From assembly GCF_000151315.2 (NCBI RefSeq), contig NW_011887297.1:783587-847586 (forward strand): a DNA stretch of 64,000 bases, read 5' to 3'. A program made the translations under genes and the position numbers. Source of the DNA: Capsaspora owczarzaki ATCC 30864. Taxonomy: Eukaryota > Opisthokonta > Filasterea. Each line of letters starts with the position of its first letter. The first letter of the stretch is position 1. Under the pieces are notes generated by a model. That model was not told the origin of the DNA, ran no database searches, and saw only the letters and a program-made list of their open reading frames with translations. Shown piece by piece: positions 1 to 9,420 of the stretch.

Positions 1-1
1 C

Positions 2-715
2 ACTGTTGCTGCCGACTCGGACACTGACTTTAGCGTTTACAACAAGAGCGAGGCGTACTATCTGCGTGCCCCAAGCAAAGAGGAGCGCAAGCAATGGGTG
101 GTTGCCCTTGGCAGCGCCAAATCTCAGGTTTGTTTTGTTACTTGGAGCGTGTTTGAAAGTGTGATGACAAGCGAAATGCTGGCCGCTCATCGTTTGTTTC
201 GACCTGCTTCATCTTGTCTCAAAACAATAACGCAGCAAGCCATGGCGCTCGCCCGCTTGGCAGAATCGACTGAAATTGATGAGCGAAACCGCCGCACAGA
301 GCAGCTCAATCGTCTGATTGCAGCAAGTCGCCATCACGAGGAAGCCATCCGAAAGCAGCTGGTGAACGTGCAAACAGCAGTGTCGACACTTGTGCTCGAG
401 GCCAAGGAGGCGGAGAATGGGACGGGCGCGGGCTCTGGCGCGGTTGTTGTGGTGCCAGCCGTGGCCGACAAACGGAAATCCACTCGCGAGCTCCTTGTAG
501 AGCGTGCCATGGTGCTTCGCGCGACGCTTCGCACCACCATGGACAATCTTGCGGAAAGTATAGACCTGGTCAATGAGCAGGAAGAAATTTGGGAGCGCAG
601 CGTCGAGTACGAGCGACGCCAGCAACTCAAAGCCGAACAGTCTCTTCGTGCCATCCGCTCGCAGCAAGAAGCGCTTGAAAAGCTTCTCGAACGTGCCCAG
701 GCCGAAGGAAGTTGA
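2..715 (+). CDS. PH-domain protein, C-terminal part (5' truncated by window edge)
   Basis: Reading is open from base 2. The first exon (to 127) ends in a stretch typical of the last helix of a pleckstrin homology domain (AYYLRAPSKEERKQWVVAL), which normally contacts phosphoinositides or protein partners at membranes. A GTTTGT donor at 128 and an acceptor ending at 235 remove a 108-nt intron; because the intron is a multiple of three and lacks stops, the unspliced frame also stays open. The second exon (236-715) encodes about 160 charged residues rich in E, R, Q and L, predicted coiled coil, interrupted by a short G/A/V-rich linker. The layout (PH then coiled coil) resembles OSBP/FAPP-like or other lipid-sensing adaptors, but the N-terminal domains lie outside the window, so the family is not assigned. 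It converges on PRIM1 with 184 bp between stop codons. Confidence 0.75.
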   Translation, partial: TVAADSDTDFSVYNKSEAYYLRAPSKEERKQWVVALGSAKSQVCFVTWSVFESVMTSEMLAAHRLFRPASSCLKTITQQAMALARLAESTEIDERNRRTEQLNRLIAASRHHEEAIRKQLVNVQTAVSTLVLEAKEAENGTGAGSGAVVVVPAVADKRKSTRELLVERAMVLRATLRTTMDNLAESIDLVNEQEEIWERSVEYERRQQLKAEQSLRAIRSQQEALEKLLERAQAEGS

Positions 716-899
716 TTTCCGGCGGGTTTTGTGTTGTGTGAATGTGGCAATAACAACCCAGTTGCTTTAATTTGGTTTCGACTCGTGCAATTGATTTTGT
801 GTTAAGAACGGAGTTGAATTAAGGAATCAAACGCAGCAGACACGAAACGCAAAAGCAAGCAACAAAGGAAGGCGAGGTCAAAGAACGTATATGAGCGTT

Positions 900-3205
900 T
901 TACCAGTCCATGGCCATCCCATCTTTATCTGCAAAAAAGCGGAACAAATGACAAATACAGCAAAGTGAGCCATGTGAACAAAACCAATGCAACAATCATT
1001 TCTCCCAAAACAAAACTCGAACATACCCATGTCCATGAGCTTGGCATCGCGAATGTTGCTCTCGAGCGGCTCGAGGAACTTTAGGAAGGGCGACATGAAA
1101 TCCTTCAACTTTGTCTTTTTGTAATCCTGAAGCTTTTTGCCCGAGTCGGTGGTGGCGTGCGGGTTGGCAGCATCGAACTGATTGATTTGCGAGCACAGCT
1201 CTTGGATGGTCGGGACGGCAAAGGGGTCAAAGTCGTCGATGCTGTCGACGTCCATTGGCACGCACACACGTCCGGTCTTGGGGTGCACGCAGAACGGACT
1301 TTTGAGCAAGTGGTTGACACCCTTGGTGACCTCCACGTCGAGACGCGGGTAGGCAAACTGGAACATGATTTCGGGCACGGTTGACTTGAGATAGGACTTG
1401 CCCGCCTGTGCAAGAGCGCGGTTTGTCAGCGAGGCAGGCAGTCAAGTGAGAATACTGGCACACACACACTCATGCACGCCAAAATTGAACATACCTTGAC
1501 AGAAAGGTACACTTCCTGAACAAGTTGCTTCCAGCGCTCTTGCGAAGTGCCGTTTGGGTGGGTGTTCCATTCGTTGCGAAGAGCTTGTCGCATACGTGCG
1601 CTCAGAGAAGGAGAAGAACAATACCATCGCAACAAAAAGAACCTCAAGTCAGTATTGCACAAGCTACTTTAACAAAACAAAAGACGACCGAAAAGTGAGT
1701 TTTGCCAAACTTATCTTCGTCGGGAATGGTAGCAAGGACCCGATCAATGTGAGCGGGCGAGCGCAAAATGTCTTGATCGCCGAGAATCACAGGTTCCCAG
1801 TATTCTTCGATAATATCAAGCGATTTTCTAGGAGGGCGAGAGATGCAAAAAAAAACAACAAAAAAACAAAAACAAATAAAGAGTGTGAGCAAGGTCACGA
1901 GAATTCAACACCGGTTGGCTCGAGAGCGTCAAATTCGTCGACAAAACATCCCAGACAACAAACGTACTGCAGCGAAGGATGCAGAGGATTGGTCAGAGCG
2001 ACCTTCTTGGCGTTCTTTTCGCTCCCTTTGACAACCGAGAGATAGTCGGTCAACACGGTGCGGATATTGGAGTCGTAGGTTCGAACACTGTTATCGCAGA
2101 CCCAGCAATGCACACCACGACGACCAGAGTAAATCCAGAGCAGGCTCTTGAAGCCAAAATCGTCTGCCAGCGCCAGTGTTTGTGAATGTTGTGAAATGAG
2201 CAAAAGATGTACCAGCAACGTTGGGACACAGCCACTCTCAGCGCAGTCACCGAGTCCATACCTCGAAGAGCGCGATCAAGAATGCGCACTGCGATCGTCA
2301 TGAAAGGCCAGCAGCGGAAGCAAATGTCGGCGCCTTTGCAGCATGTGCGAATGTCGTCGTAGTCTGTCATGTCGATATCGAACACGACCTCTTTCTCTTC
2401 TGCCTTGAACTCGGGCCCTCGCACTTGCTTGTGATCTTTCGGCTGTGCAGTTGAAGAGGAGAGAGAGGGTGGGGGGGGGTTGAGTGTGCACAGATGTGAA
2501 GGGCAGTCAAAGTCTGAGTTGGGCTCACCTCGACGTTGTAGACTGCGCCAATATCAATCTTGATGGGGTTGCGCTGGATGATTTCCTTTCGCAGTTGCTC
2601 CTCAGTGCTGAAGGACTGGTAGCGCACGTAAATGTCGCCTTCGAGCGTGAAGGAGAACTCGCGATTGCAAAAGTAGTGCTTTTGAACTGCAAGGAATAAG
2701 GCAAGTCGGTACAGATACAGCAGGAGCGATTCAAAAGTGAGTGATGCGATCGGAAGCACGATATCGGGGGTGGAGTGGAGTAGGGGGGGGGGGCGAGGCG
2801 GAGGGGGAGCGAAATGCGACTTTGAACCAGAATTTGGCGGCAGTTTTTCCCGCCAAATTTTCCAGCCAAATGTATTTTGACGCTCTCGGCTCACGTACCG
2901 TTGCCGTAGCTCAGCCAGCGATAGTACTTTTTGAAAGGAAACAGTCGGGAATAGTAGATCCGCATGAGTTGGTCGAACTCGAGTCCTGGGTCACTGCTGT
3001 GGATGGAGACTGCCGCCGAGTTGGGCTTTCGCGAGAAGAGCGACTTGCCACCGGCCGCAGATCCTGAGCTGCTGCTTCCAGCGGCAGGTGCGCTGCTGCT
3101 TGCAGAAGCTGTTGCGACGGAGGGGATGACAGCCATCGGCTCGTTGCTCGCATCGTCGTCCTCGTCGATTGGCGCTGCTCGGCGCACCACGGTAGTTTGG
3201 TCCAT
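900..3205 (-). CDS. PRIM1: DNA primase catalytic (small) subunit, PRIM1
   Basis: Makes the RNA primers for nuclear DNA replication as part of DNA polymerase alpha-primase. Eight exons (3205-2899, 2686-2529, 2442-2262, 2163-1968, 1827-1711, 1600-1495, 1405-1027, 928-900) join in phase to 490 codons. Seen: an N-terminal S/A-rich stretch of about 70 residues, then the family block around [38 protein letters not shown], the catalytic DxD in [11 protein letters not shown], a Cys-rich zinc site ([12 protein letters not shown]), [15 protein letters not shown], and late in the protein [16 protein letters not shown]. Human PRIM1 is about 420 residues, so the excess is mostly the N-terminal extension. 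The ATG at 3205 is the only Met before the conserved core. Exon 5/6 boundaries rest on phase and GTTTGG/CTGAG signals and are the least certain. Intron 1 holds an inverted pair of E2F-like sites (separate entry). Divergent from the F-box gene across 1.8 kb. Confidence 0.96.
2831..2859. promoter_or_regulatory. Inverted pair of E2F-like sites in PRIM1 intron 1
   Basis: AATTTGGCGG at 2831-2840 and CCGCCAAATT at 2850-2859 form a perfect 10-bp inverted repeat around a 9-bp spacer; the right arm extends to TTTTTCCCGCCAAA. This matches the E2F/DP consensus core (TTTSSCGC, TTCCCGCC). It lies about 40 nt inside the first intron. PRIM1 is an S-phase E2F target in animals and plants. Binding is inferred, not shown. 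Confidence 0.55.
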
Positions 3206-4998
3206 TATTGTGCCTATTGGGAAATGAAACAAGAATGCGAGACTGGTCCTTTTTGCGCGACATGTTTCCTTGCTCAATATACAGTGCTATATACATCTAT
3301 TCGGTTGCAAAGGGGTGCTGAAACTCCATTCTTTTTATTCAAAACACCGTCCGCGCTCACACAAAACAGCAATCATTTTTGTTGAAGGCAAAAGAAATGT
3401 CTCCTCGCTTGGGCTGGGCATAGATGCTCGGTTGCCCACTGACAGAAAGTCAGCAGACAGTAAGGTGAGCAGTCAGTTACTGGGCGTAGTCGCTTGGTCA
3501 ATCTTTGTACGCAGAGCAAAATAAATTACCCTGCAGCGACAACCGTCCAGTGCGCACCAAAAGCAAAAAGCGCAGAGCAATAGGATCGAAACAAACAAAC
3601 GCAGAAGAGCAAAAAACAGAGCAGCAAGAAACAGGCCGTCGCGACACGAGACTCCGAAACAACCCAATGAAAACATCAATCCTTCAAGCTGAAAGCCCCC
3701 CGTCAAACACAAGCCACCGCACTGGCCGAAACGCACAAAAACACAAACCCCAAACCACTCTCCAACAACCAGCAATGCAGGAAGTGAAATGAGACAAAGA
3801 ACGAAAAAAAAGAAATCGAAAAGAACAGAAAAAAAAAAGAGAACGCGCAATGCGAGATTTTTATGAAAACAGGCGAAACGGGCTGGCAAAAAGGCTAAAG
3901 CGCCGTGGATGCGCAAGGCATCAGGACCAGAAAACAAGAGAGCCACACCAGCAGATGGACAAGGAAACAAAGCCCCACAAACAAAAACGAATCAGCACTC
4001 AGACCGCCGGGAGGGAGGCGAAAACAACCTCAAAAAAAGTTGCACGCAAGAAATAAGAAAAAGGTTGACCAAAATCAAAAAATCAAAAAAAAAAAAAAAA
4101 AAATCCAAAAAAACAAGCATGGTCGTTTGACCGTCCATGTGTTTTTTTTTTTTTTTTTTTTTTTTTTTTTGTTTCATCTTTGTTTGACGAAAGCCTTCTT
4201 CCTTTTCAATGACCCCTCCTGTGGAACTGTTTCATCCGGCGCAAATGCGTCCGAAATACGCGCTGATGTCTTGCTTGTGAGCTTGTCCTTGGATCTGCCT
4301 TGTTGGTCTTGTTGCAGAGGAGGGGGGCGCCATGACCTTGCAACCGCTTCAAACTTTCACTTCGATTGTGCGTGTACTCTATCTCTTTCTCTCGCTCTCT
4401 CGCTCTTTCTCGCGCTCTTTCTCTCGTCCTGCATACGAGTCAGAGGAGAGGTGCAACAATATTGCGTGTTCGGGGTGGTGGATTCTGCAAACATCCGACC
4501 GTCCGGAAGCGTACAAAGTGTGTTCAGCAGGGTTTCCAGCAAAGAAGAGACAATTTTCATGAGCATTTCGAAGCCTGTTTTGTGCGTGTCGCTAGTGACC
4601 GTTTCCGTATGCTTTGTCCACTTTTCCACCATTCATTTCATATCCATGTTTTTTGCTTTGCTCAAAGTGCAGTTGGGAAGATTGCGCGGCCGCGAAAGCC
4701 AAACGGAACACCAGGGCCAGAAGCCCCGTGAATGTGTTTCCTAACGAGAAATGCAGCTAGTGCTATCTCGCCCGCCAATGACTCATACGATCGCCGATTG
4801 GAGTGCGGCGCCGGATCTAAGGAGCGGGACTGAGCCGCCGTCCGCGTTTGGAAGCGGCCCTCTCTGTCTCTCTCTGTCTCTCTCTCTGTCTCTGTATCGG
4901 TCATTTTGTTGCTATTGATGGATGAAGGATGTCAGTCTCTCTTTTGATTTCGAGGTTGGTGGAGAGAAGGAAAAAGAAAACCAGAGACACAAACAAAA
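3206..4998. other. Divergent intergenic region, low complexity, no gene seen
   Basis: About 1.8 kb between the start codons of PRIM1 (-) and the F-box gene (+). 3520-4110 is strongly A-rich on the plus strand and ends in A runs (about 4080-4105), followed by a poly(T) tract at 4141-4170. CT-rich microsatellites occur at about 4378-4436 and 4860-4896. Open frames here are composed of K, Q, F or S runs, lack recognisable motifs and contradict each other across strands, so I call none of them. The region must hold both promoters. Confidence 0.6.
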
Positions 4999-7752
4999 AT
5001 GAACGATGTGCCGAACGAAGTGCTGAGTGCGATTCTGGACTTTCTGCCTGCGCGCGACCGTCTGCAAGCAGCGCTCGTGTCACGACGATGGCGCGACTTG
5101 GTGAGTTGGTGGGACGCGTCGCTTTGGCGCCACTTTGGTGCTTCAGTGGAACGACGAAGGGATCAAAAACCACAGTGCAGTGATTTGCCGCTCAGTTCAC
5201 TTCACTTCACTCCGCTCCGTTCTTGCTCTTGACCAGGCTGATGACAACCGGGCTTGGCGCAGGATGTGCATGCACAAGTGGAATACCACAGAGCCAATGT
5301 GCTGGCCAGTGTTTGATCCGGACGGCGGCGACCCGACGCTGTGGAAGCGATTGTACCACTTTGAGCGTAAGTCTCGCCAAGTTTGATGACGGCGTGGAGG
5401 TCGGGCATGGTTATGACAAATCCAACACGCAGCCTTCACTCAGAGTGCTGCTGTGAGTGGAGCGAACAAAATGACAAAGGAGGGGGAAAGGCGAGAAAGG
5501 CAAAACTACGTCTCGTTCTTCAAGCACGGCAACCTCAGCTCTGCCTGCCAAACAACGTCTCCCTTGCATTCACAAGAAGGACGCTCTTTCAACCGTTTTG
5601 TCGAGAGAACACACACAGGCACAAAAGCGGCTTCCCTTGACTGCCAAATCCCTCACCATCAGCTCATCGTTTTAACGTTTTCGAGCGTTCATTCGCCACC
5701 AAATCAAGCAACTCATTGTTGGACACGTATGAGCACAGGAGCCTTGCCACAACCAACCCTCTGTATCGAACAACCTTGCTGCGCATCCAGCGTGGACGAC
5801 TACCTCCATCAAGACATTACAAACACTGTCACCGAGTATGTCGTTTTCGGGTTGTTTTCTTTTTTTGTCTCGCTCCTGCATCTCACACTCACCGGTCCAA
5901 ATCTCTCGCGAAAACTAGAGGGTCAGCCTCGTTTTGGTCTAGCACAGGCTCCGACGACATTGACTCGAGCGAGTGGCTGACGTACGACTTGTTCCACCCG
6001 CTGGTTGTGGTTCGGTCCATCTCAATCGAGGCGTACAAGGCCGACTGGCACTTTGGGTATGTGCAGCGAGTTTCAAGTGTTCTTGTTCATTGTGATGAGG
6101 TGGAGGCAGGACCCCGAGAATAGGTTTTCTCTGACAACGCTCGTATTGTATTCTTTTGGTTTGTTCTGGTAGTCGGCCAGTGTATGCCCCTCAACGCGTG
6201 AGATTCTCGTTTGGAATATCTCGAGACTATTTGCATCATGTTACGCAAGAGTATCCCGTGGCACCCACGACCAGTATGGCTCGCCGCCGCTGTGGTGGAA
6301 AATGTTGCAATTGAAGTGTGTGTAGCTCACCCGTCCGCCACGTTTTTTGGTTGCACTTCCTTCACACCCAGCTTCACAAGTCTTCCTGTTTGACTACCCA
6401 ATCTTGGCCAACTTTGTCAAAGTCGAGCTGCTCGGGCGGACAGTCAGGCAGCCGAGCGATTCATTGTACTATACTGCAATCCAGGTCGTTCGTGTGGGTG
6501 GCTCACCGATAAGTATGCTATGTCAGCCCTTGCAGATGCTTGATGTGTGCGGAGTAGGGGAGGGGAGGGGGGGCAATTGTGGCATTGCTTTCTTTGATCG
6601 GCATGAGCATGGCATGATTGGTTGAGTTTTTCATTCTGCTCCCGCTCACCTCCCACACCGCTCCTCGCTGGTCAATCCGTGCAATACCCAGACGAAGTAA
6701 CTGACAAGTTCATCGCATTGGCTTTCATCAACCACGCAAAGCGCATTGCCAATGCGTCGTCGATTGCATCGGACGAGATCGTCAAGCTCTCATTCGTCCA
6801 GGACGAGCATGGCACCATCTACCGTGACCATGATGATGACACGGATTCGTCCGATTCCATGGCCGAGGTGGCATGGGATTGCGACCGACCTGTGCGTGTT
6901 TGGCCTGCAGCCGCCAATCCCGCACCAACTGCGGGACCTTCGCCAGCCCAGCCGCCCGCCTCGCGCTTGTTTCAAAAAGTCTTGGCATCTTTCAGTCCGA
7001 GCGGCACATACTCTTTTCTACAGAGCCAGCGAGCTCGCAAGCACACACAATTCACGCACTCCGTGTGGGACCCGAGCGGGATTTTCGCCAATATCGACCT
7101 GCTTGGTCTCCGCCCCGCCACGTTCTTGACAGTCAACCCTGCTCACGACAGCGACGAGGACGACGCCGACGAGTTTGACCGCTTTGGACTCGGCGATAGT
7201 GACGACGATGATTCCGAGAGCTATGATTCCACCATGACCGACGCCGAGCGTGAAGAGCGACGGACGACGCGGCGGGCGTTTGCCCAATTTACCTTTGGTA
7301 CACGCGGCGAAGAAGGGGGTGTGTTGCGGCGAATGCTTGCGGCCGGGCTTATGAACGACCTGACCCGTGAGACAGCGCGCTCCACTCGCGGGCCTCCCGA
7401 TCCAGCTGCAATCCGGGCTCGAGCGCTTGCCAACATTGGCGCACTCGTTCAATTCTTGGAGTCGGCTCCACAGGATGACCTCGAAGTGCCAGAGTTGATA
7501 CCGCCAACGGACGACGAGGAAGACGGCGCGCTGGAATTCACGCCACGCTCAGACCGAGATGCTCGGAATGCGCTGTCAGACGACGCTTCGCTCGACTTGA
7601 CGCAGTCCAGAGATGACAATTCACCAATGTCCAGCTACCTGCCTCCTCCCGTCTTCCCCAGCCTTCCAAGACCGGTGTATGGATCTTTCGACGACGATGG
7701 AGATGACGCGGATGACAGTGATTTGCCAAGCATTGGAAGAATAAGAATATAG
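4999..7752 (+). CDS. F-box protein with discoidin-like C-terminal domain and acidic tail
   Basis: Probable substrate-recognition subunit of an SCF-type ubiquitin ligase. Seven exons (4999-5100, 5237-5366, 5739-5835, 5919-6056, 6173-6273, 6381-6512, 6692-7752) close in phase to 586 codons. Residues 3-37 are a clear F-box (VPNEVLSAILDFLPARDRL ... SRRWRDL). Residues about 90-260 carry blocks (SSVDDYLHQDITNTV, ASFWSSTGSDD, SEWLTYDL, PVYAPQRVRFSFG, VKVELLGRTVRQPSDSLYYT) that, from memory, match the beta-sandwich domain of plant F-box proteins of the At4g00755 type. The last exon adds about 350 residues rich in D, E, S and P that match nothing I know. The ATG directly precedes the F-box. The stop lies inside the first copy of a short direct repeat (separate entry). 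The substrate cannot be inferred. Confidence 0.85.
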
Positions 7753-7815
7753 AGCGCGGCGAAAGCTTGGTTTGCCGAGTACTTGAAGAATAAATATAGA
7801 GCACGGCGAAAGATT
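7733..7815 (+). repeat. Imperfect direct repeat across F-box stop codon and polyadenylation signal
   Basis: A 33-36 bp unit beginning GAAGAATAA and ending in a GCGAAAG...TTG motif occurs at about 7735-7768 and again at about 7784-7815. The first copy holds the stop codon (TAG, 7750-7752); the second reads AATAAATATAG and supplies a canonical AATAAA polyadenylation signal that the first copy (AATAAGAATATAG) lacks. Confidence 0.6.
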
Positions 7816-7995
7816 GTATTGTCAGTTGCTTTGCTGGGAACAGTCTCGTGGAAGAGTTACAGTGCCCGCTTTGGCGTACTTGGCTCACAGTATTAGCCGA
7901 TTCTTGATGATTCTGATAGCGGATGTTTGCAGTCCTTGTTTTTTGTTGGTTTCATTGCATTCGAGAACGCCACACCATTTTTGGGTTGCTCCCCG

Positions 7996-9183
7996 ATGTC
8001 ACACCGTCATCACCATCATCAACACCAGCCGCACAACGCACCCCAGCGCATCTATGGCGATGCATCGCTCGTTGACGATCGCCCGGAGCTGGACGAGCCG
8101 GCCGAGCTGACCGCGCTGTGCAATCAGATTCTGCGGTACTTGTCGGATGTCCGAGATCGGTTATGCAACAGCTCAAAGAACGCAGCGTTTCAAGCGCTCG
8201 CTCTCGTTCCCATCCGACGAGGATTCCGCGACGACGTGTGTGGTTACACGGACATTACCGTCACGACGTTTCGCCAAATCGGCGACCATCGCAAGGTCGC
8301 GCAAGAGCAAGTCGTGCACGGGCTGTACGTTTGCCTGACACGCCCGAGCGGGTCACCCGAGCACGGCGCAAAGAGCACTGCAGGTGTTGCCTACTCGATG
8401 AAGACAATCATGGCATGCTTCTTGCACGAACTAGCGCACTGCTTTGTGCCAGTGGAAATGCTGCGGCAGCACGAACGAGGTCGCAAGGCAAAAGAGTTTG
8501 TCTGGGTCGACCATCCCGATGCCTTCTATGACGGGTTTGCCGCTGTTCTGCAGGCTGCAGAGAAGCTGGGCATCTTCTCGCTTGTTTCAGGACCACACAA
8601 GTTTAGCAAGAGGAACCTGCAGTTGCTCGATGATTTGGACTGCGAGCCATCAGCGTTGAAGATTGCTTCAGAGGAGGTCTCGAGCAAACACCTTCCCAGC
8701 TCATCTGGAAGTGAAGACACGCTGGAGTGCGACAATGCGGCAACTCTCGAACCATCTGGAAGTGCGACCTCAGAGGCGGCCAGCTTCTCAAAGCGGCTGC
8801 CTGCCCTCGTCTTTCAGGTGCACAATGGCTCCTGCGCACTCGACGCAATGATTGCACACTGCGAAACCCCTACTTTCCTTCAAGAGCACTATGCAGCTGC
8901 CAGCAGTCACACTGCACACGCCAGCATGTCTCAGCTCGTTTTAACGATCGGCGACGGCCAGGGCAAATCCAAGGTCATGACGGTAACCCAGCCATGCACA
9001 GTCCAAGACGTCCTGGACCTCGCCATGCAGCGGCTCAACATCCGACAATCCAAAGCATCAAAATTGAAAAAGGCTTCGACGCAGCTGGTCACACAAGCCG
9101 GGCACGCTGTCACAGACATGGAAGTATTGCGACAAGCTGTCGTCTCTCGTACTCTGGTTGTTTTACGCGTGTCGCATGATTAG
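7996..9183 (+). CDS. HELAH-motif zinc metalloprotease-like protein, intronless
   Basis: A single uninterrupted frame of 395 codons in a region where neighbours have many introns. The start at 7996 is the first ATG in frame and gives a His-rich N terminus (SHRHHHHQHQ). Around residue 155 sits FLHELAHC, an HExxH zincin motif, followed by HPDAFYDGFAAVLQAAEKLG, where the H, D and E residues could complete the metal site as in WLM/SprT-like gluzincins; which residue is the third ligand I cannot say. Residues about 230-290 are S/E-rich linker. The last 90 residues (starting SQLVLTIGDGQGKSK) look like a ubiquitin-like beta-grasp domain. That pairing of a HELAH protease with a ubiquitin fold recalls WLM-family proteins, but I cannot assign the family. 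Function unknown; possible DNA-protein crosslink or ubiquitin/SUMO-linked proteolysis is inference only. Confidence 0.7.
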   Translation: MSHRHHHHQHQPHNAPQRIYGDASLVDDRPELDEPAELTALCNQILRYLSDVRDRLCNSSKNAAFQALALVPIRRGFRDDVCGYTDITVTTFRQIGDHRKVAQEQVVHGLYVCLTRPSGSPEHGAKSTAGVAYSMKTIMACFLHELAHCFVPVEMLRQHERGRKAKEFVWVDHPDAFYDGFAAVLQAAEKLGIFSLVSGPHKFSKRNLQLLDDLDCEPSALKIASEEVSSKHLPSSSGSEDTLECDNAATLEPSGSATSEAASFSKRLPALVFQVHNGSCALDAMIAHCETPTFLQEHYAAASSHTAHASMSQLVLTIGDGQGKSKVMTVTQPCTVQDVLDLAMQRLNIRQSKASKLKKASTQLVTQAGHAVTDMEVLRQAVVSRTLVVLRVSHD

Positions 9184-9420
9184 ATATTGATAATTTATTC
9201 GTAAACCAAGTCTCTCGGAGACCTCAGCAGTAATTCTCTCTCTTGGCGATCTCTGGTGCTGAATCCGGAAACTTTTGTCTGCCTACAGTAGGATTGAATA
9301 AGGAACTCTGCCACCCGCGTCCGGTCACAGCCAACCCTCGTCTGCAGGAATCGCCTTCACTGACAAATCCAAAACTGGGTGTTCTGAGCTCAGTTCCCAG
9401 TTCAACAGCTGCTGCTCCGA

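Noticed and set aside
3473-4744. Long open frames on both strands in the PRIM1/F-box spacer
   Set aside because: They consist of K/Q/N, F/L or S runs that follow from A-rich, T-rich and CT-repeat composition, overlap each other in opposite frames, and lack any motif or splice logic.
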